A stretch of DNA of 64,000 nt from the NCBI GenBank assembly GCA_964036665.1, contig OZ038532.1, forward strand, positions 9,672,001-9,736,000, read 5' to 3'. This document shows, one piece after another, positions 21,094-32,002 of this stretch. Both the position numbers and the translations under genes were made by a program. This DNA comes from Gordius sp. MW1. Its lineage: Eukaryota > Nematomorpha > Gordioida > Gordea > Gordiidae. Each line of letters begins with the position of its first letter. Positions within the stretch are counted from its first letter, which is position 1. Below the pieces are notes generated by a model that was given only the letters and a program-made list of their open reading frames with translations, was not told where the DNA came from and searched no databases.

Positions 21094-22026
21094 GGGGAGA
21101 CCGGGGCTACTTTAGCCATAAAAAATTTAATCGCGTTTCAAAAAAATCTAAAAACAATTTTTCCAATTTTTATGTTGGAATATATTTTTTAGGTCTATTT
21201 TTACTTTAGGAAAAAATTTTGGAGGGAACTAAGTAATGGTTTTCTCACAAATTAAGTTTAAAAAAAACAAAAATCCAAAAAAATTTGAAAATGCCCGGGG
21301 CTAGTCATAGCCTCTAGATTAACTCTGACGTTTTCACTTCTTATTAGTATATGCTAACTCAAATCGATAAAAATATGGTTCCATCATAAAAAATGTAGAA
21401 AATGCAAATGTGATATAATTATTTTTTTTTATAAAACAAATAAAAAAGGGTCTTGATGACAATCTGACTTAGGAACACTTAAAAGACGGATTTAAAAATA
21501 GAAAATAACTTTTAGTCGTTTTGTAATGTATAATCATAGTCTATTTCTATTCCAAATAACACTAAATTAGATTATTAAACAAATTTTTTTGTTTTTAAAT
21601 CTTTTCACTTGTAAGACACTATGAGAAATGGCTAGCAATAGTCCCTCGCCGACTAGCCCCGACCCCTATTTTCATAAACAATTAATAATTTGAGATGTTA
21701 TATTGCATATAAAAATTTAATCATTAGACGGTTTTTATATAAAAAATCTCCCTTTATAAGATAAAAGTTAAATCAATCAAAAATATTCAGCCAAAAACAT
21801 TTTATGTGCAAAATAAAAAATTTTGTAAAGGCTACTAATAGCCCTGAAAAATCGTTTTTTCTCAATAAAAATTTAAAATTTTATTTTTTCTAATCAAAAT
21901 TTTTTTTACATATGCCTTATGGAAAAATACACAATGGTTTAAATTTTGATTTAATATCATTAATATTATAAAAAATAATTATAAAGATAATAGTAACCCC
22001 GGGCTACGACTAGCCCCGGTCTCCCC
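21094..22026. mobile_element. MITE family C (GGGGAGACCGGGGCTA termini)
   Basis: A non-coding 933-bp element. Left end GGGGAGACCGGGGCTA and right end TAGCCCCGGTCTCCCC are near-perfect inverted repeats, flanked by TA on both sides (21092-21093, 22027-22028), which suggests a TA target duplication as in Tc1/mariner-type elements. The motif GGGGCTAGTCG recurs inside on both strands. A decayed inverse copy lies at 55782-56615. Confidence 0.75.
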
Positions 22027-22028
22027 TA

Positions 22029-23011
22029 CTATACATTTTCACAGTATTGAGAAGACTTCAAATGTGGTAGGTCTATCAACATTTATAGCAGTGGTTAGCA
22101 AAATAGGCTATATAGCTTTCCAAATGTCTGAAACGGGCGGAGATTTAGAAAATTTAATTAGATGGGGCTATACATTTAAGTTTTCAAAAAATAACAATAT
22201 CAAACAATCTAAAATAAATTCCTTAATTTCAATAAGTTTGCCTTACATTATTTCTTTAAATGGGTTTATTCTTGAATTAAGAACCAGCTTCAAAAACTTA
22301 ATAACTATTGCTGGGGGACAAAATAGACCATAAAGCAGAAAAAGTTATTGCTATGAATCCTTTTTAATTATAATTGTCGTTTATAGTAAGGATGGATTGA
22401 TAAAATGAATACAAAGAATTTGCTTTTAAAATCATTAATTAGCATGCAAAAACATTAAAATAATATAGATTGAGTTTGAAATTCTAGTTAAACGAGCGCC
22501 AAAATTAGCAGCTCAAAGTGGAATAAATGAACAAGTTGCAATTTTAGATCACGATGAGAGTTCAAGGAAGAAGTGTGAGTATCCCTTTTTAATCAGTCTA
22601 AAATAGGCTACATGGCTTAATTAGTTTCTTATTAGATAGAGAGCCCTGTTTAATATTGTTTTCATGGGTATTGATATAAATTATTCTCAAGTCTAAAAAG
22701 AAGTGATTGTGATATGTTTCTTAGCCTCGCATTTGCTTTCATTTCTAATATTTACAACGACTTAAAACTATAGGCAACCCCACTTGCATTTTGAATTTTA
22801 TCACCACCATTTTGCACTGATATTAATATTCCGTTTAAAGATATAATATGAAGCCAGCCTAAATTTGTAAAAATAAAGCTATCAATTGATTTACGAATAA
22901 CAAAAATATACATTGGGTTTAGTAGAAATAAATAATTGATTATTCATTAAGTGCACCGTTTTATCTCCATATTTGATTGAAAGGACTTCAGATTTATTAG
23001 CTGCATGTATG
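22029..23011. other. Mostly non-coding; contains a possible exon
   Basis: The frame 22064-22333 (89 codons) is AT-rich with no known domain and is not called. One exon-like stretch at 22488-22574 is listed separately. Confidence 0.35.
22488..22574 (+). CDS. Possible isolated internal exon
   Basis: An 87-nt stretch bounded by AAATTCTAG (acceptor) and AAGT/GTGAGTAT (strong donor), open in one frame with phase 1 at both ends. It encodes KRAPKLAAQSGINEQVAIL followed by DHDESSRKK. No homology was recognised and no partner exons were found. It could be a chance open stretch. Confidence 0.25.
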
Positions 23012-23149
23012 CATTCAACCATAGACTAGATAGACTGCTCATTCCCTTTTAAAAAGTGATGCCAATTTTACCGCCATCTTGAACATAAGAAGCAATCAAC
23101 GTTATAATGGGATTCTATATATATTCTCTATTTTTTACCTTCTATCTCA

Positions 23150-24480
23150 CCCGGGGAGGGGGGGTGTTTTGCCCCCCCCCCTAATTTTTTACCCTCTTTC
23201 TCAGCGGAGGATAGGGGGGGGGGGCAAGGGGGTGTTTTGCCCCCCCCCCCAATTTTTCACCCTCTTTCTGATGAGGGGGGGCAGGGGCCGGGGAGGGGTG
23301 TTTTGCCCCCCCCCCTAATTTTTTACCCTCTTTCTGATGCGGGGGAGAGGGGGGGGGGGCAGAGGGGTGCTTTGCCCCCCCCCCTAATTTTTTACCCTCT
23401 TTCTGATGCGGGGGAGAGGGGGGGGGGCAGGGGTTGTTTTGCCCCCCCTCCTTATTTTTTACCCTCTTTCTCACACAGGGGGGGGCGGGGGTGTTTTGCC
23501 CCCCCCCCTAATTTTTTACCCTCTTTCTGATGCGGGGGAGAGGGGGGGGGGGCAGAGGGGTGTTATACCCCCCCCCCCCCCAATTTTTTATGCTCTTTCT
23601 GATGCGGGGGAGAGGGGGGGCAGGGGGTGTTTTGCCCCCCCCCCTATTTTTCACCCTCTTTCTCACACAGGGGGGGGGGGGCAGGGGGGTGTTTTGCCCC
23701 CCCCCTAATTTTTTACCCTCTTTCTGATGAAGGGGGAGGGGGGTGTTTTGCCCCCCCCCCCTTGATTTTTACCCTCTTTCTGATGCCAGGAAGAGGGGGG
23801 GGGGGGGGTGATAGTCAATTTTCAAAAAAAAATAAATTTCAATAGAAAATGTTGATTATGACATTTGTCACCACTGTGACCGCACAAATTCACAAAAATA
23901 TTATGAAAGGGTTAAAAAGGGCTTTCCGCCCCCCCCCCCCCTCGGGTGACAAAGAGGGTAAAAAATAAGAAGAGGGGCGAATCACCCTCCCCTCTCCCCG
24001 GCATTAGAAAGAGGGTAAAAAATTAGGGGGGGGGGGGGCAAAACACCCTCTGCCCCTCTCTCCCCCTCATCAGAAATAAGGTAAAAAATTAGGAGGGGGG
24101 GGGGGGGCAAAACACCCCCTGCCCCCCCTCTCCCCCGCATCAAAAAGAGGGTAAAAAATAAGGGGGGGGGGGCAAAACACCCCCTGATCCCCCTCTCCCC
24201 CGCATCAGAAAGAGGGTAAAAAATTAGGGGGGGGGGGGCAAAACAACCCCTGCCCCCCCCCCTCTCCCCCGCATCAGAAAGAGGGTAAAAAATTAGGGGG
24301 GGGGGGGGCAAAACACCCCTCCCCGGCCCCTGCCCCCCCCCCTCTCCCCCTCATCAGAAAGAGGGTAAAAAATTGGGGGGGGGGGGGGCAAAACACCCCC
24401 TTGCCCCCCCCCCCTTATCCTCCGCTGAGAAAGAGGGTAAAAAATTAGGGGGGGGGGCAAAACACCCCCCCCCCTCCCCG
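23150..24480. repeat. Inverted tandem arrays of a G-run/C-run unit
   Basis: The left arm (23150-23810) has about eight to nine units of 65-90 bp with the layout TTTTTTACCCTCTTTCTGAT, GCGGGGGAGA, G-run of 7-12, GGGTGTTTTG, C-run of 8-14. The right arm (23925-24480) carries the complement in inverse order. A unique centre (about 23812-23925) separates them. The unit can fold on itself (G-run against C-run) and the whole arms can pair with each other. The related unit at 48780-48960 shows the motif also exists elsewhere. Confidence 0.9.
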
Positions 24481-24619
24481 GGTGAGATAGAAGGTAAAAA
24501 ATAGAGAATATATATAGAATCCCATTATAACGTTGATTGCTTCTTATGTTCAAGATGGCGGTAAAATTGGCATCACTTTTTCGGTACGTGTGTACGTATA
24601 ATGAGCAGTCTATCTAGTC

Positions 24620-25307
24620 CAGTGATTCTTAACCTAGGGGTCGCGACCCCCTAGAGGGTCGCGAGAAGTTTGCCGGGGGGTCGCCAAATTTTTTAGAATC
24701 AAATAAAAATATTGAAAAGCTTCAGGGGATTCGAACTCGTTGTCTTAAGATTCATTATTAGAATTAATAAATGATTGTAATTTAAAATCTTTGTATAAAA
24801 CTAAAAGTTTGCCGCAATTTTGGATACAAATTCGTGCAGAATATCCTCCATTATTTTCAGCAGCAATTCAAAATTTGCTGCCTTTCGCTAGTACCTATTT
24901 GTGTGAAAAAGGCTTCTCAACTATGGTGGATATAAAAACTAAAAAACGCAATCGATTGCGACTAGATTCCTGCATGAGGATAGCATTACAATCAATTGAA
25001 CCAAGAATTAATAAATTGGCTGAAGATGTTCAGCAGCAGAAATTTCATTAAATATATTTCCGAATGCATACATTTTTTATTTTAAACATTGTTTTTATGT
25101 TTAATTATGAAGTTTTTATGTTAAATAGATAATGAAATAATTAAAGTTGTGTTTTATGTTTATTATATAATAAAATGAAAAAATAATAGAAAATCAATAT
25201 ATTATAGATAATATAACAAATATAAATTATTATGAAAAAATGGGGGGCCGCAAACAAATTATAAAATATTTGGGGGGTCGCGTGTATAAAAAGGTTAAGA
25301 ACCACTG
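24620..25307 (+). mobile_element. hAT element, internally deleted (Charlie/ZBED-like ends)
   Basis: 688 bp, starts CAGTGATTCTTAACC and ends GGTTAAGAACCACTG. The subterminal GGGGTCGCGACCCC at the left and GGGGGGTCGCG at the right are typical of hAT elements. A perfect 8-bp duplication ATCTAGTC (24612-24619, 25308-25315) lies inside the terminal repeat of the host foldback. It contains only the 3' end of a transposase gene. Confidence 0.95.
24791..25051 (+). pseudogene. hAT transposase C-terminal dimerisation domain fragment
   Basis: An 86-codon frame with the conserved hAT C-terminal dimerisation pattern: LPQFWIQIRAEYPPLF, then LLPFASTYLCEKGFS and IKTKKRNRL, then IALQSIEPRINKL. The RNase-H-like catalytic core is absent, so it is a remnant inside a deleted element. 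This ORF alone is unlikely to be functional. Confidence 0.9.
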
Positions 25308-25327
25308 ATCTAGTCTATGCATTCAAC

Positions 25328-27223
25328 CAACCAAGCGTGTAGCCAGAATATTCCCAAGGGGGGATTTTCAAATTTTTTAATATTTTTTTTTAATAATATA
25401 GTAAAACTTTAGGCTTCGGCCTATTGGACCGGTCGGGTCACTGTCGTAAAATTAAATTTTATGATAAGAATACAGCAATTTGGGCCTAATAAGATAATTT
25501 AGTGCATTATTTTGTTTTTATGTATTATTATAATATCTTTTTATTTTATTCTGTGTGTCTTATCCTAAGAACCAAGAAATTTGTAATTTTCAAAAATACA
25601 ACGAAATTAATGTCAAAAGATAAAATAATGAATTCGGTCTAGGCATTTCATGCAGCTTTAATTCGAGCAAGACCGGGCGGACTCTTAGATGAGTTTAAGT
25701 GGGCCTTGGCGGGCAGTTTTATTATAATTTATTATAAAATCTGATCGGATCGGGTTGAATAGAAAATTTTAACAAATCTGACCAACAAAAAGATATGATT
25801 ACTGAGTATAAACATAAAAGGTTATAAAAAAATCATTATTAGACAAGGTTAATTTTTCTTTAGCCCAGTTTTTTTCTACCTAGAATTTCGCCCGAGGTAG
25901 ACAATTCACGATGAATTTGCTAGTCCATTCTATCGATTTACATACTCTTTTATAAGTTTCTGATCTCCTGACTATGGAAAATTTTGTTCAGTGGTGCCAG
26001 CGTTTATGGGGAGACAAAAAGATGTTGTTATACTAAGCAGTAGTTTTAATTTTTGTAAGTTGTCCAGGTGTCGAGAGCATTCTTGAGACGACAGGTCTTT
26101 GAGACAAGGCCATATAACATAAATTATATTATTCTAGTTGATGTTTTTTTTTAAATATACTTTATTTTTGAATCATCTTAAATAAAATTAAATTTGATTA
26201 TACACTATTATAAATATCAGGAAAACATTCATATATCGCGATTGAATTGTATATACTAATGGCAATTGTGTCATTTAGATCACTTCAGTAAAAGTCAACA
26301 CAAGAACATTTCCTTTCTGTCAGAATAATTAAGGGATTTCGCATAAACAATATTTGAAGTTAGCTTTAACTTGGTTGTTATTTAAACGTTTCATTTACTT
26401 ACTAATAAAATAATCCAGCAAGATAAATATAGATAATTTAATAAGACCTAGTTAAAAATACGAAAATCTTGCCTCTTGGCAGATCGAGGTTTAAATCTAA
26501 CATTTGAATTAAATAAATTAGCTTTCGCTAATAAAAAATCTAGTTCTTAAACATTCTTATAAATTTCATCTGAGTTGCAATGTTATCTGCTAGTCAAAAT
26601 CAAAACACCTGTAGAATTCTTCTGCAATTGTTTTAATAATAGTAAGGATTAGCTAGAAAGAAAAATCAGGTCCTCAGATTGCTGAAAACAACTACCTCTA
26701 TAATTCATAGATTGTTACCTACTACTACTAGGTGTGGGAGGGCCAAGTAATATTGTGGGGAAGATGCTCACAAGTGGATTCGGGAAAAGAAAATTAATAT
26801 ATATAAACTTTTAAAATATTTAGTATAAGGGTTTAAGTCTTTTATGGAATTATTAATACTCCTAATTCCTTTAAAAATTTATCTCTTAATCAAAATAAAG
26901 TTGTTTAAATTTATGCAAGGGGGAGAGGATTTTCAGATCGCCCCATCCTTGGCTACGCCACTGGCTCTAACATCTCTTAATATAGAAGTAGCGCGTTGAA
27001 ACATCTCAAACACTAACTAGTGACATACTCTTATTGGAAAGAATTAACTATTTTAAATTGTCAGATTTTGCAAATGGAATTAGTTGAATTTCAGTTCAAA
27101 GTGGATCTAGGTACCTGTTTAACCGTGAGCGAACTAAAGTAAAATCTTAATCAAGTGAGAAGGAAAAAAACGGTGAATCAATATACGAACTTAATGAACC
27201 CTCCTAGGTATTCCCCTTGTATT
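25328..27223. other. Non-coding, possible large decayed MITE-A relative
   Basis: The left side has GCGTGTAGCCAGAATATTCCC (near 25335) and the right side CCTTGGCTACGCCACTGG (near 26950), inverted ends like MITE family A, about 1.6 kb apart. Between them lie GC-rich CGGGTC motifs (25415-25780) and otherwise AT-rich sequence without coding potential. No clear target duplication. Confidence 0.35.
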
Positions 27224-27821
27224 AATTGCTATGCAATTTATGGGCTCGTTTTTTGGTGTCCGTTGTCCGATGTCTGTCCGTTACCCTCCCTATCTATTTG
27301 CATTTGGTATATTAGGTTATCGCTTTTTTAAATTAATGCATGAGAAAGAGGTGCCCCACCCCTCATCTCTATCTCCCTCGCTGTGTTATTTTTAATTGCT
27401 ATGCATAAGGGTGCGTCTTAATACGCGCTTTTGTAGCTAGCTTGAAAAAGCGAATGCATGTTAAAACATAGACGCGTCTTAATACGAGCGTCACGTCATT
27501 TTTGTAGTTTTGCCGTATCAACTCAACCGCGATCAACAAGCTACAAGCTATTGAGTAAGCTATTACTGTGACCTAATATGTTTACATAAATAGACAAGAT
27601 CAAGTAAAAACATTATTAAGAAGTGTGGAAAGGCACATGAAAAGCTCCACATAAATAATTGAATGGAATAAGCCTGGGGTTTGGTGGCCACATAATGCAA
27701 CTTGGCTGGTAACTAGTATCAATTAAAATACTAACTTTAAAAGTGGATTATTGCAAAACTAAATGGAAAACACTCTGAAGAAAATAGACATAGAGACAGA
27801 GAAGCAAAGAATTCTTAGGAT

Positions 27822-28091
27822 TTGGAAAAGACATTCCTTGATTCTCTTCTTCAAGATTTTAAAGCCTTATCTGATCCCAATAAATTTTTGTTAATAAATG
27901 TTTTACAAAACTTGTATTTTTACATGAATAAAGTATTTAAATTATTGGAATATGAACAAATATCTCATATCTCTCTAGCTTGTTGGGTTGAAAGATATTT
28001 TCAACTGTTAGGTATTGTTATTGTTAATCTCATAATCATATATAGGCAAAGCTTTATTATCAGTACATTTTGTAGTGAACAAATACCCTAA
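27822..28091 (+). pseudogene. BESS-motif-like ORF fragment inside the transposon
   Basis: The first 30 residues, TFLDSLLQDFKALSDPNKF followed by LLINVLQNLYF, resemble the BESS protein-interaction motif (FLxSLxxDxxxLxxxxK pattern) found at the C-terminus of MADF-BESS regulators and of some transposon-encoded DNA-binding proteins. The MADF half is not recognisable upstream. After residue 35 the frame turns hydrophobic and AT-rich and is probably not translated. No start context, so a remnant is most likely. Confidence 0.45.
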
Positions 28092-28299
28092 ACTATCTTT
28101 TCAGCCTTTTTAAGCTTTGTTTTTATAGGAGTTTTAAGTATACTAAATCTTAAAAATTTCACACTTTAAGTCTGGTAGGCTAATAAATTTTTGTTTAAAC
28201 TAAATGTTCTACATTATTTGAAAACTAATTGATGTTTATGATTTATTTTATATTAAATACTAATAAAATGGTATGTGTATTTTGAAGTATAAGCTTAAT

Positions 28300-28675
28300 T
28301 ATAGTTATTTACTAAACTTGACAATCCTAAACATTAATAACAATATATTAAGTTGATATTGTAGACAATAAAATGTATATTTATTTACTAAACTTGACAA
28401 TCCTAAACATTAATACAATATATTAAGTTGATAATCTATTTTTTATTTTCTAAACTTGACAATCCTAAACATTAATCTAATATATTAAGTTGATAATGTA
28501 TATTTATTTTAAACTTGACAATCTAAACATTAATAACAACATATTAAGTTGATATTGTAGACAATAAAATGTATATTTATTTTCTAAACTTGGCAATCCT
28601 AAACATTAATAACAATATATTAAGTTGATAATGTATATTTATTTTCTAAACTTGACAATCCTAAACATGTAAAAT
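28300..28675. repeat. 65-bp tandem repeat
   Basis: About six copies of a unit containing TAAACTTGACAATCCTAAAC, ATTAATAACAATATATTAAG and TTGATATTGTAGAC, some lacking the last part. It lies inside the transposon 27411-28770. Confidence 0.9.
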
Positions 28676-29099
28676 GATTAACAAAGTAATTGTATCCATG
28701 AAACGTGAAGCGCGTATTTGGACAGAAAAAAAAATTGCGGGCTTGAAGTTGTAGCGCGTATTAAGACGTAGCCGAGGTGCCCCACCCCTCATCTCTATCT
28801 CCCTCGCTGTGTTATATATAAGATTTGTTAAATTATCTATTATATAAACATAAATAAAAGTTGTTTACTTTTAATTGCTATGCAATTTAACTAGTTATAT
28901 AATAAGCATAAATAAAAGTTGTTTACTTTTAATTGCTATGCAATTTAACTAGTTTTTGTTATATAATAAACATAGATAAAAGTTGTTTACTTTTAATGCT
29001 ATGGAATTTAACTAGTTATATAATAAACATAAATAAAAGTTGTTTACTTTTTAATTGCTATGCAATTTAACTAGTTTTGGGGTTAGAATCCCGGAGTTT

Positions 29100-30070
29100 T
29101 TTTTGACTCTTATGATTGTTCTTGTTACTATCATTGATAATAAAAATTTTTGGCCGTCCGCTGGCTGCTGACCAATGAAAAAAATGACCATTGGCCAAAA
29201 TATGAATCAAAATTATTTTTTTCGTTTTTTTTTGACTATTATGATTGTTCCTGTTTCTACCATTGCTATTATGACTTTTTGGCCGTCCGCTGGCTGCTGA
29301 CCAATGTTATATAATAAACATAAATAAAAGATGTTTACTTCTAATTGCTATGCAATTTAACTAGTTTTTGGGTTAGAATCCCGGAGTTTTTTTTGACTCT
29401 TATGATTGTTCTTGTTACTATCATTGATAATAAGACTTTTTGGCCGTCCGTTGGCTGCTGACCAATGAAAAAAATGACCATTGGCCAAAATGTGAATCCG
29501 AGTTTATTTTTTCGTTTTTTTTTGACTATTATGATTGTTCCTGTTACTACCATTGCTATTATGATTTTCTGGCCGTCCGCTGGCTCCTGACCGATGGAAA
29601 AAATGACCATTGGCCAAAATGTGAATCGAAATTATTTTTTTCGTTTTTTTTTGACTATTATGATTGTTCCTGTTCCTACCATTGCTATTATGACTTTTTG
29701 GCCGCCCGCTGGCTGCTGACCAATGGAATAAAATGACCATTGGCCAAAATGTGATTCGAAAACTTTTTTTTCCTTTTTTTTTGACTATTATGAATTTATA
29801 TCCGCTTTTACCGTGTCCTGGCTGCTGACCAATGGAAAAAAATGACCATTGGCCAAAATGTGATTCGAAATTTTTTTTTTCGTTTTTTTTACTCTTATGA
29901 ATTTATATCCACTTTTACCGTGTGCTGGCTGCTGACCAATGGAAAAAAATGACCATTGGCCGAAGTGAGCATCAAAATTTTTTTTTCCGTTTTTTTAGCT
30001 ATCATTGACTTATAGAGTATCTGTGGGTACTGACCAATAGAGAAAAAGTGACCATTGGCCAAATTTTTGA
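29100..30070 (+). repeat. 120-bp tandem repeat of the SINE body
   Basis: About seven to eight units of 110-125 bp with TTTTTTTTGACTATTATGA, TTGTTCCTGTTACTACC, GGCCGTCCGCTGGCTGCTG and ACCAATGGAAAAAATGACCA. The ACCAATG..CATTGG pair makes a short hairpin in each unit. Units decay towards 30060. Confidence 0.9.
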
Positions 30071-30510
30071 TTTTTTTAATTAAAAATTGTTCAAATTCAA
30101 CAAAAAATTTCTCCCAACAATTCTGCAAATTCTTAACATTGTGTTGTTTTATAATATAATGTTTGTTAGACCCATAATCACTAAAGGCCATAAAAACTAA
30201 TGTAATACGCAACTAGATGCAAACACTAAATCTAACCCTTGCCTATATTACATTTTGCCGTTATTACATTTTGCCTATAATGGAAAATTTGTATAAATAA
30301 TTTATTAATCATTAGGCATTTAATACCCCCCTATAGGCATTCTCGCCCCTTCCCACCTTTCTCGCCCATAAATTGCATAGCAAATATGATACATTTATAC
30401 GAAGTACAGATGAGTCGTCCCCCCTTCCCTTCCCCTCTTCCCTTCCCCTCTTCCCTTCCCTTCTCCCCCTTCCCACGAGGGCCGAAGGCCCGAGTTTTTT
30501 GTAATTACAC

Positions 30511-32002
30511 CAAATTCGCTTAACCCATGCTTTTCAACTCCTTTCTATATGCTTCCAAATCCGCTTACTTATTATCTCCTTCGTTAACCTTCGACTTCCA
30601 CCTGTACAAGCCAAAATAAAATTAACCTTCAACAAAATAAAATTGTTATTCAATTAACTATCACAATGTAAAATATAAAGGGCAATCATAAAACTTTTAT
30701 AATTTGTCAGTATAAAATTAATTAGTTTAAAGTAAGTTTTTCCACAAATGATTGTAAAGGTCTACATGATACATTAATGCATTGACGATTCAAGTTTCTG
30801 TTTATTAAAATTGCAAACTTAACCTTTAATATTGCTACAATAACAATTTCTGACAATAGCCATAACAAATCTCAGCTTTAGAATAATCATCCCAATTATA
30901 CCCCTATATGTTGATTGTTGAGTTTTTGGCCGCAGTTATACCAAATTTAAGAGCCTATTCTAGGAATTAATGAAAATTTGGACTTTTTACAATAATTTAC
31001 TACGAAATAATACCTAGAAAGTATAAAATCACCGAGTTTTTTATTTGATTTTGCAAATAGATTTGTAATAAATTTCTTGCCGGCCTCAAAAAAATGGTAT
31101 AAAAAGTGCAGACCAAGTTTAAGCCTAGATATTTAAACTAATGTAGATTTATATGGCTATATACAAAATTTTTAAATATAGAAAAGAAGGCACTTAATAC
31201 CTTGAGGGTAAAAATTAATATATATTTTTTTTGTAATATATATTGTTTATTTGAACGTATGAACATTATAAAAACGAAGTGTTAAAATTAGAAAAATATA
31301 GGAGCGGGTATAAAACAAAATAAAAAATTATAATTCAAAAGCGTAGCATGTGTCATTTAAAAGTGGCCAGCTGTCGGCCAGGAATTTAAAATTGTACTTT
31401 GCTATAAAAATACCAACTTTTTGTTTAAGTAAAAAAATGTGTGGAATATTTAGAGGGCGGGCAGCGACGGCTGATTTCTTTGAAAAGCTTTATGGCGGCC
31501 GGACCAAAAGTCCCAGAACACGAGGCAACGATAGGGGTAAAGATATTAAAGGCTAGGAGGGCCGGGTATTTTACCGTTTTGCCAAAATCTTGAATTAAAG
31601 CAAATTAATGGGAATGATTAAAGTATAAATATAATTTTCGATCTTTTTCCTATAATAAAATAGACAAACGAAGAAAAACTCAAATTAAGTTCAACCTATT
31701 TCAAATTTAATCTAAAACCTGAGAATGTTCAGTTATATTAATTTTATGGTGGGCTCATATACAAGATATGCTCATTAACGCACAAAATGATTACCATTTT
31801 GTCCACCAATTTGATGAAAACAAGACAATGTAATGATTATATAGATATTGGTAATTTTTGTAAGTTAAATAATTTTAAAAAGGTAAATGAAAAATATTGA
31901 ATTGTGTAGGTAGCAAAAATATCAAAAACAGCATTCTAAACAGACAAACTACCATCCCATTATAAGGGTCCATCGTGAGATGCGCTGCTTCAATGTAAGG
32001 TC
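30511..32002. other. Intergenic, with a foldback-family fragment
   Basis: 31750-31960 resembles the left half of the foldback MITE at 49105-49546 (TGCTCATTAACGCACAAA, AAAAAGGTAAATGAAAAATATTG, AAAACAGCATT). On the minus strand 30500-30610 translates to EAYRKELKSMG, with stops nearby, not assignable. The frame 31350-31556 has no known domain. Confidence 0.45.

Larger units (their letters stand above)
23020..25319. mobile_element. Large foldback element of family F with G-run/C-run arms
   Basis: It begins CATAGACTAGATAGACTGC at 23020 and ends with the complement, which is split by a hAT insertion (24620-25307) and completed at 25319. A perfect 8-bp duplication CATTCAAC flanks it (23012-23019, 25320-25327). 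Without the hAT and its duplicated target the element is about 1.6 kb. Outer arms (about 23075-23150 and 24480-24560) are complementary: both encode the same peptide MNIRSNQRYNGILYIFS on opposite strands. Inner arms are tandem units described under 23150-24480. The open frames here (23079-24553) come from the repeat units and are not genes. Confidence 0.92.
27411..28770 (+). mobile_element. DNA transposon with GTGCGTCTTAATACGCGC termini
   Basis: Inverted termini: GGTGCGTCTTAATACGCGC at 27411 and GCGCGTATTAAGACGTAGCC at about 28751-28770. The block GAGGTGCCCCACCCCTCATC occurs on both sides (27351 and 28771), part of the interrupted SINE composite. The interior holds a BESS-like ORF end (27822-28091) and a 65-bp tandem repeat. 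The termini and a BESS-type second ORF would suit a PIF/Harbinger-like or P-like element; no DDE transposase is present, so the class is undecided. Confidence 0.55.
27224..30510 (+). repeat. tRNA-derived SINE composite with tandem amplification
   Basis: The block starts at ATTGCTATGCAATTTATGGG and ends at GAGGGCCGAAGGCCCGAG. The same sequence in inverse orientation is at 54455-55465. It is interrupted by the DNA transposon 27411-28770. 28830-29075 repeats a unit of about 65 bp (AAATAAAAGTTGTTTACTTT..AATTGCTATGCAATTTAAC). At 29085-29100 and 29369-29386 a Pol III B-box-like GGTTAGAATCCCGGAG opens units whose body is then repeated in tandem to 30060. 30410-30480 is a CCCCTTCCC-type low-complexity run. 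The open frames at 29341-30212 are products of these repeats. Confidence 0.65.

Noticed and set aside
22064..22333. 89-codon ORF as a gene
   Set aside because: AT-biased composition, no recognisable domain, no convincing splice partners.
23150..24480. CRISPR array
   Set aside because: Units are G/C-run low-complexity DNA in inverted arms in an animal genome, without unique spacers.
23079..24553. Pro/Gly-rich ORFs in the foldback arms
   Set aside because: They are mirror translations of G-run/C-run repeats on both strands; homopolymers make the frames arbitrary.
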